A DNA stretch of 64,000 bases. Source: Rugosimonospora acidiphila. Lineage in GTDB: Bacteria > Actinomycetota > Actinomycetes > Mycobacteriales > Micromonosporaceae. Every line of letters begins with the position of its first letter. Within the stretch, counting starts at the first letter, position 1. The position numbers and the translations under genes are program-made. The stretch lies in NCBI RefSeq assembly GCF_039543385.1, contig NZ_BAABJQ010000033.1, positions 27,548 through 91,547 of the forward strand. The letters are read 5' to 3'. The notes under the pieces were generated by a model. That model saw only the letters and a list, made by a program, of their open reading frames with translations. It searched no databases and was not told where the DNA came from. Below are positions 59,260-64,000 of the stretch, in pieces.

Positions 59260-60978
59260 ATGGTCGACGCGTTCGAACCACCCGGACCGGCGGCGACGAA
59301 GAGCCCGTTGCGTTATCTCTGGTGGCTCACCGTCAGCCAGAAGCGTCGAACCATCACGGGCGCGGTGCTGGGCAGTTCCTGGATGGTCGGCCTGACAATT
59401 CCGCCGTGCCTGCTGTCCCGCGCGATCGACGAGGGGTTGCGGGCCCACGACACTGTCGCGTTGCTCGGTTGGGTCGCGGCCCTGTTCGCGGTGGGAGTGG
59501 TGAACGCCGGACTGGCGATCTCCCGGCACCGCACGATGACGAAGGTTCGGCTCGACGCCGCGTTCCGCACCACCCGGGCGGTGGTACGCCACTCGACGAT
59601 CCTGGGCGCGACGCTGCCCCGCCGGGTGACGGCCGGCGAGGTCGTGACCATTGGAATGGCCGACGTACAAACGATGGCGCGGTCGCTGACCGCCACGGGG
59701 CCGGGAGTCGGCGCGGTCGTTGCCTACGCCGTCGTGGCGATGCTGCTGCTGTCCATCTCGCCGCTGCTGGCCACCATCATCCTCGTCGGGGTGCCGCTGC
59801 TCGCCATCGCCATCGGCCCGTTGCTGAGCCGGATCCAGCGCATCGGCGGTAGCTACCGGGAGCAGCAGGGCGCGCTGACCGCGCGACTGGTCGACATCGT
59901 GACCGGACTGCGGGTCCTGGGCGGGCTGGGCGGCAAGGACACCTACCTCGCGCGGTACCGGACGCAGTCGCAGGCGTTGCGCGCCACCGGCTATCGGGTG
60001 GGCGCCATGACGAGCTGGCTCGACTCGCTCGGAACCGGCCTGCCGGCACTGTTCCTCGCCGTCGTGACGTGGGTCGCCGCGCGATTGGCCGCCGAGGGCT
60101 CCATCAGCATCGGCGAGCTGGTCGCCGTGTACGGGTACGTCGCCATGCTCGTCGTGCCGGTCGCCTCCTTCATCGAGAGCGGCTCGGACCTGGCCCGAGC
60201 GGTGGTCTCGGCGCGGCGGGTGACGCGCTTCCTAAGAATGACGCCGGATCAGGCCGACGGGCCGGGAAGCGTGGACGCACCGCCGCCCGGCTGCGCGCTG
60301 TTCGACCCCGCGTCGGGCATCGAGGTCCGGCCGGGCGTGCTGACCGCGATCGCCGGATCGCGGCTCGCGGACAGCGTCGCGCTCATCGACCGGCTCGGTG
60401 GTTTCTGCGACTCCGGGGCCACCTGGGGCGGCGTCCCGCTGTCCGGCATCGTCCTCGGCCAGCTGCGCGAGCGGGTGCTGGTCGCGGACAACGACGCGGA
60501 ACTGTTCGCGGGTACCGTCCGCGAGACCGTCGCCGGTCGAGTCGACGCGCGGGACGCGGCCGTCTGGGCGGCGGTCCACGCCGCCGTGGCCGACGACATC
60601 GTCGAGGCGCTGCCGGCCGGACTCGACTCCGTGGTCCTTTCGCATGGCGGCAACCTCTCCGGCGGGCAACGCCAACGCCTCCGGCTGGCGCGGGCGATCT
60701 GCGCCGCTCCCGAGATCCTGCTGGCCGTCGAACCGACCTCGGCCGTCGACGCGCACACGGAGGCATTGCTGGTCGCCCGGCTCAGGACCGCCCGCGCGGG
60801 GCGCACGACGGTGGTGACCACCACGTCGCCCCTCATCCTCGATCAGGCGGACGCCGTGATCTACCTGGTCGATGGCCGGCAGGTCGCCACCGGCCGCCAC
60901 CGCTACCTGATGCGCGCCGAGCCCGGCTACCGCGCGCTGGTGTCGCGGGAGGTGGAGGTCGAGGTGGAGGCCCGATGA
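59260..60978 (+). CDS. ABC exporter subunit with degenerate nucleotide site
   Basis: A 572-residue half-transporter. Six membrane spans (about 30-310) are followed by an ATPase domain (about 340-570). The signature LSGGQRQRLRLARA is intact. The Walker A region reads AGSRLADSVALI (about 365-376) with the Gly and Lys replaced, the Q-loop is lost (VLVADNDAELF), Walker B is LLAVEPTSAVD (Val for Asp) and the H-loop His is absent (TTTSPLILD). It cannot bind ATP in the normal way alone. Its stop overlaps the start of the next subunit (ATGA), giving a heterodimer. The cargo is unknown. Confidence 0.9.
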   Translation: MVDAFEPPGPAATKSPLRYLWWLTVSQKRRTITGAVLGSSWMVGLTIPPCLLSRAIDEGLRAHDTVALLGWVAALFAVGVVNAGLAISRHRTMTKVRLDAAFRTTRAVVRHSTILGATLPRRVTAGEVVTIGMADVQTMARSLTATGPGVGAVVAYAVVAMLLLSISPLLATIILVGVPLLAIAIGPLLSRIQRIGGSYREQQGALTARLVDIVTGLRVLGGLGGKDTYLARYRTQSQALRATGYRVGAMTSWLDSLGTGLPALFLAVVTWVAARLAAEGSISIGELVAVYGYVAMLVVPVASFIESGSDLARAVVSARRVTRFLRMTPDQADGPGSVDAPPPGCALFDPASGIEVRPGVLTAIAGSRLADSVALIDRLGGFCDSGATWGGVPLSGIVLGQLRERVLVADNDAELFAGTVRETVAGRVDARDAAVWAAVHAAVADDIVEALPAGLDSVVLSHGGNLSGGQRQRLRLARAICAAPEILLAVEPTSAVDAHTEALLVARLRTARAGRTTVVTTTSPLILDQADAVIYLVDGRQVATGRHRYLMRAEPGYRALVSREVEVEVEAR

Positions 60979-62717
60979 CCGCGCCGCTGCCGGTGGCGCC
61001 GCCCGCCGAGGTCCGGCGCGCGGCCCGCCGCGACATCGCGCGGGAACGCGGCACCTTCGTGGTGATGATGCTCCTCAACGTGCTGGCCGCCGGGGTCGGC
61101 CTGGCGGGCCCGTGGCTCCTGGGCGTCATCGTGGACACGGTCAAGGCCTCGCCCCACGCCGTTCTCGGTACCGTCGACCGGCTGGGCGCCACCATCGTCG
61201 CGGTCACGATCGCTCACCTCGTCCTGTCCCGCTACGCCCTCTACGTGGGCGCGCGATTCGGCGAGCGCACCGCGGCCCGAGTGCGCGAACGGTTCCTGGA
61301 ACGCTCGCTCGCGCTGCCCGCCCGGGTCGCCGAACGGTCCGACCTGGGCGATCTGCTGGCCCGGGGCACCACCGACATCAACAGCGTCGCCGGGACGCTG
61401 AGCAGCGCCGCGCCGACCGTCCTGATCAACGGCGTCCAGGCGCTGCTGCTCATCGCCGCGGTCCTGATCATCGATCCGCTGCTCGGCGTCTGCGGCCTGG
61501 GCTGCCTCGCCGTCATCACGGCCGTACTGCGCTGGTACCTGCGCCGCGCGCGGCCGGCCTATCTCGCGCTCGGCGCGGCGAGTTCGGTTGTGGCCGAGGT
61601 GCTCTCGACGACCGCGGGGGGTGCCCGCACCATTGAGGCGCTCGGCCTGCAACGGCTGCGCGCGGAGGCGACCGAACGGGCGATCGCCGCCAGCCGGGGC
61701 GCCCAGCTGCACGCGCTGTCGCTGCGCACGGTCCTCTACCCGACGCTGGACATCTCCTACACCCTGCCGCTCGTCGGCGTGCTGATCCTCGGTGCCGTGC
61801 TCTACGCCCACGGCCTGACGACACTGGGTACCGTCATCGCGGCGGCGCTGTACCTGCGCCAGCTGGCCTCTCCGATCGACAACATCATGATCTGGATCGA
61901 GCAGCTACAGATCGCGGGAGCCTCGTACGCCCGGGTGGAGGGGCTCGCCACGGTCCCCACCGAACAGCCGCACAGCACCGCCGAACCGACCGGTGACCGG
62001 ATCGAGGTCACCGGGGCGCACTATTCGTACGGCCATGGCGACGTGCTGCGCGGTATCGACCTCTCCGTGCGGGCCGGCGAGCGACTGGCGATCGTGGGTC
62101 CCTCGGGCGCGGGCAAGTCGACCCTCGGTCGGCTGCTGGCCGGCGTCGACGGGCCCCACACCGGAACCGTGACGGTCGGTCGAGTGCCCATCGGACACCT
62201 GGCGCCGGACCGGCTGCGCCGCCAGGTGGTGCTGGTGACGCAGGAGCATCACGTGTTCCACGACAGCCTGCGCGACAATCTGCGACTCGCCCACCCGGGC
62301 GCCACCGATGCCCAGCTTCGCGCGGCGCTCGCCACGGTCGGCGCCCGCTGGGCCGACGAGTTACCCGACGGGCTGGACACCGTGATCGGCGGGGCGCACC
62401 AGCTGGGTGGCGCCGAGGCGCAGCAGGTCGCGCTGGCCCGGGTGATCCTGGCCGATCCGCATACGGTCATCCTCGATGAGGCCACGGCCCTGCTCGACGC
62501 GACGACCGCGCGGGGCACCGAGCGCGCCCTCGCCGCGGTGCTGGATGGTCGGACCGTCATCGCGATCGCCCACCGCCTGCAGACTGCGCACGACGCGGAT
62601 CGCGTGGTGGTGATGGACGCGGGCCTGATCACGGAGTTGGGCCGGCATGAGGACCTGATCGCCTTGGGCGGCACGTACGCCCGGCTCTGGCGCTCCTGGC
62701 ACGACGGCGGACGGTGA
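60975..62717 (+). CDS. ABC exporter subunit with functional Walker motifs
   Basis: A 580-residue partner half-transporter. Six membrane spans (about 25-300) are followed by an ATPase domain with intact Walker A (GPSGAGKST), Q-loop (VLVTQEHHVF), Walker B (TVILDEATALLD) and H-loop (IAIAHRLQ). The signature is degenerate (LGGAEAQQVAL instead of LSGGQ). Paired with the upstream subunit this leaves one working ATP site, made of this Walker A/B and the partner's LSGGQ, and one dead site. It overlaps the upstream stop by four bases. A multidrug, lipid or peptide exporter role is possible. Confidence 0.92.
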   Translation: MTAPLPVAPPAEVRRAARRDIARERGTFVVMMLLNVLAAGVGLAGPWLLGVIVDTVKASPHAVLGTVDRLGATIVAVTIAHLVLSRYALYVGARFGERTAARVRERFLERSLALPARVAERSDLGDLLARGTTDINSVAGTLSSAAPTVLINGVQALLLIAAVLIIDPLLGVCGLGCLAVITAVLRWYLRRARPAYLALGAASSVVAEVLSTTAGGARTIEALGLQRLRAEATERAIAASRGAQLHALSLRTVLYPTLDISYTLPLVGVLILGAVLYAHGLTTLGTVIAAALYLRQLASPIDNIMIWIEQLQIAGASYARVEGLATVPTEQPHSTAEPTGDRIEVTGAHYSYGHGDVLRGIDLSVRAGERLAIVGPSGAGKSTLGRLLAGVDGPHTGTVTVGRVPIGHLAPDRLRRQVVLVTQEHHVFHDSLRDNLRLAHPGATDAQLRAALATVGARWADELPDGLDTVIGGAHQLGGAEAQQVALARVILADPHTVILDEATALLDATTARGTERALAAVLDGRTVIAIAHRLQTAHDADRVVVMDAGLITELGRHEDLIALGGTYARLWRSWHDGGR

Positions 62718-62800
62718 CCCGGCCGGGCTTGTCGCTGGTCGTTGGCCGCCCACCCACCAGGGTCCTGACCAGCCGCTCGGGCGGCTCATCGACGGCCCTC

Positions 62801-62830
62801 TTGTCAGCGGGGCGAGCCGATCGCTACGGT
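62801..62830 (+). promoter_or_regulatory. Sialidase promoter
   Basis: TTGTCA (62801-62806) and TACGGT (62825-62830) are spaced 18 bp, matching actinomycete housekeeping promoters, about 60 bp before the sialidase start. Confidence 0.5.
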
Positions 62831-62842
62831 TCCCGGGGGAGA

Positions 62843-62862
62843 GACATCCCACGTGGGACGTC
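62843..62862. promoter_or_regulatory. 20-bp palindrome before sialidase
   Basis: TCCCACGTGGGA (62847-62858) is a perfect palindrome, extended by GAC and GTC with one mismatched pair between. It lies just after the predicted -10 and 28 bp before the start codon, a place where a repressor would block transcription. Confidence 0.55.
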
Positions 62863-62890
62863 CTCCGCTTCCGGAACAGGAAGGACGGAT

Positions 62891-64000
62891 ATGCCTCTGC
62901 TGTCCCACCATGGCATCCGGCCGTGGCGCCGTCGCGGGCTGCTGCCGGCGCTGGCCGTGGCGGTCGTCGCGGTGCTGACCGGTACCGCCGCGCCGGCCAG
63001 CGCCGCGGTCGCACCGCACCCCGCCCCATCCGCACCGAGCCTCACCTCACAGGTGATCTTCAAGGCGGGGCAGGACGCCGGGTACGCCTGCTTCCGCATC
63101 CCTGCCATCGTGAAGGCCAACGACGGCACGCTGCTGGCGTTCGCCGAGGGCCGGGTCACCAGCTGCGGTGACTCCGGGGACATCGACGTGGTGCTCAAGC
63201 GCTCCACCGATGGTGGCAAGACGTGGGGGCCGCTGCAGCTCATCAACGCCGGCAACGGCGACACGCACGACCAGCCGACCCCGGTGGTGGACACCCGGAC
63301 CGGCCGGGTCCTGTTGATTACCAACGTAAACCCGGGCGGTACCAGCACCTCCGCCTGCCCGATCCCGTGTGACCGCACCGCCTTCATCCAGTCCAGCGAC
63401 GACGACGGCGCCACCTGGTCGGCGCCGCGCGACATCACCAGCCAGGTCAAGCGGCCGGACTGGAACGAGTGGTTCGTGACCGGTCCGGGGCACGCGCTGC
63501 AGTTGACCGAGGGGCCGCACAGGGGCCGGATCGTCGTCGGCATCAACGCGGAGAGCGGCGTCGGCACCACGGAGGACCACAACTACGGTGCGCTGGCCTA
63601 CAGCGACGACGGCGGCAACAGCTGGCACACCGGCGCCGTTGACGCCTTCCCGATCGCGGCGGACGGCACGTTCACCCAGAAGCCGTCCGAGCTCAGCCTC
63701 GTCGAACTGCCCGGTGGCGTCATCTACGCGGCGGGTCGCGAGCAGAGCGGTACCGACGTCGGCAACCGCGACTACGCCATCAGCCGGGACGGCGGGCGCT
63801 CGTTCAGCACCCCGTTCACCGCGATTCCCGACCTGGTGACGCCCCTGGTGCAGGGCACCGTGCTGCGGCTTTCGGGTGCGGCGAACCAGGGTCGGATGCT
63901 GTTCTCCTCGCCGGCCAACACCGACCTGCGTAAGACCATGATGATCCGTTCGTCGTACGACAACGGGCGTACCTGGGAGAACGCGGACCAGGGCACGGTC
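62891..64000 (+). CDS. Secreted GH33 sialidase, cut by window end
   Basis: The first 370 codons of an exported exo-alpha-sialidase, with no stop before the window end. A Tat-like or Sec signal (HGIRPWRRRGLLPALAVAVV, ending ASAA) is followed by the six-bladed propeller. The FRIP motif CFRIPAIV holds the arginine that binds sialic acid, DQPTPVVD lies nearby, and at least four Asp boxes are visible (STDGGKTW, SSDDDGATW, YSDDGGNSW, SYDNGRTW). GH33 enzymes release terminal sialic acid from glycoconjugates. AAGGACGGAT precedes the ATG. More domains, such as a lectin module, may lie beyond the window. Confidence 0.93.
   Translation, partial: MPLLSHHGIRPWRRRGLLPALAVAVVAVLTGTAAPASAAVAPHPAPSAPSLTSQVIFKAGQDAGYACFRIPAIVKANDGTLLAFAEGRVTSCGDSGDIDVVLKRSTDGGKTWGPLQLINAGNGDTHDQPTPVVDTRTGRVLLITNVNPGGTSTSACPIPCDRTAFIQSSDDDGATWSAPRDITSQVKRPDWNEWFVTGPGHALQLTEGPHRGRIVVGINAESGVGTTEDHNYGALAYSDDGGNSWHTGAVDAFPIAADGTFTQKPSELSLVELPGGVIYAAGREQSGTDVGNRDYAISRDGGRSFSTPFTAIPDLVTPLVQGTVLRLSGAANQGRMLFSSPANTDLRKTMMIRSSYDNGRTWENADQGTV

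Overview
The window is very GC-rich, its coding regions end codons mostly in G or C, and GTG and TTG starts are common. The gene families (LAL-type LuxR regulator, SpoIIE/STAS pair, FBP zinc-finger protein, DUF4832 secreted proteins, ROK and LacI sugar regulators, a sugar ABC importer without its own ATPase) point to a soil or plant-litter actinomycete with many secreted enzymes. A Micromonosporaceae-like organism is my guess from general familiarity, not something I could test. I saw no rRNA, tRNA, CRISPR array, replication origin or complete insertion sequence.

Layout. 1-950 is gene-free and made of short tandem repeats. 953-8989 is a hydroxy-acid locus: IclR regulator, secreted metallo-hydrolase, glycolate/lactate oxidase genes glcD-glcE-glcF and a lactate/glycolate permease; a near-perfect palindrome precedes the metallo-hydrolase. 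9060-15208 holds a secreted beta-helix protein, a large LuxR-type ATPase regulator and a secreted cutinase-like esterase. 15600-19740 is an island of visibly lower GC. It carries two convergent copies of an unrecognised three-gene cassette on either side of a GntR regulator, a deleted IS5-type transposase and a frameshifted methyltransferase. 20004-26522 has a D,D-carboxypeptidase, a LacI (CebR-like) regulator with a CebR-type operator on its start, a GH12 cellulase with CBM2, a frameshifted membrane protein and a NodU/CmcH carbamoyltransferase. 26811-42620 is mostly single metabolic genes: aldo/keto reductase, two alpha/beta hydrolases, molybdopterin oxidoreductase, Vgb-like propeller, SDR, multicopper oxidase, PPC-repeat protein, STAS/SpoIIE signalling pair, FBP protein and a coupled TetR-GyrI pair.

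42675-57276 is a glycan-use locus. Three secreted DUF4874/DUF4832 proteins and a Gfo/Idh/MocA dehydrogenase lie on the minus strand. Diverging from them are a CUT1 sugar importer (two permeases and a lipoprotein binding protein), a cytosolic GH36-type glycosidase and a ROK repressor. A motif before the importer recurs before the ROK gene. The simplest model is that the secreted proteins act on a polymer outside, the importer brings in the oligosaccharide, the GH36 enzyme splits it and the ROK protein senses the product; the substrate cannot be read from sequence. The window closes with an SDR, a frameshifted MmyB-type regulator, a heterodimeric ABC exporter with one degenerate ATP site, and a sialidase cut by the window end.

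The most novel items are the duplicated cassette, whose first two frames are separated only by an in-frame UGA in both copies, and the triple-DUF4832 glycan locus. Three apparent single- or double-base frameshifts could be real or sequencing errors.
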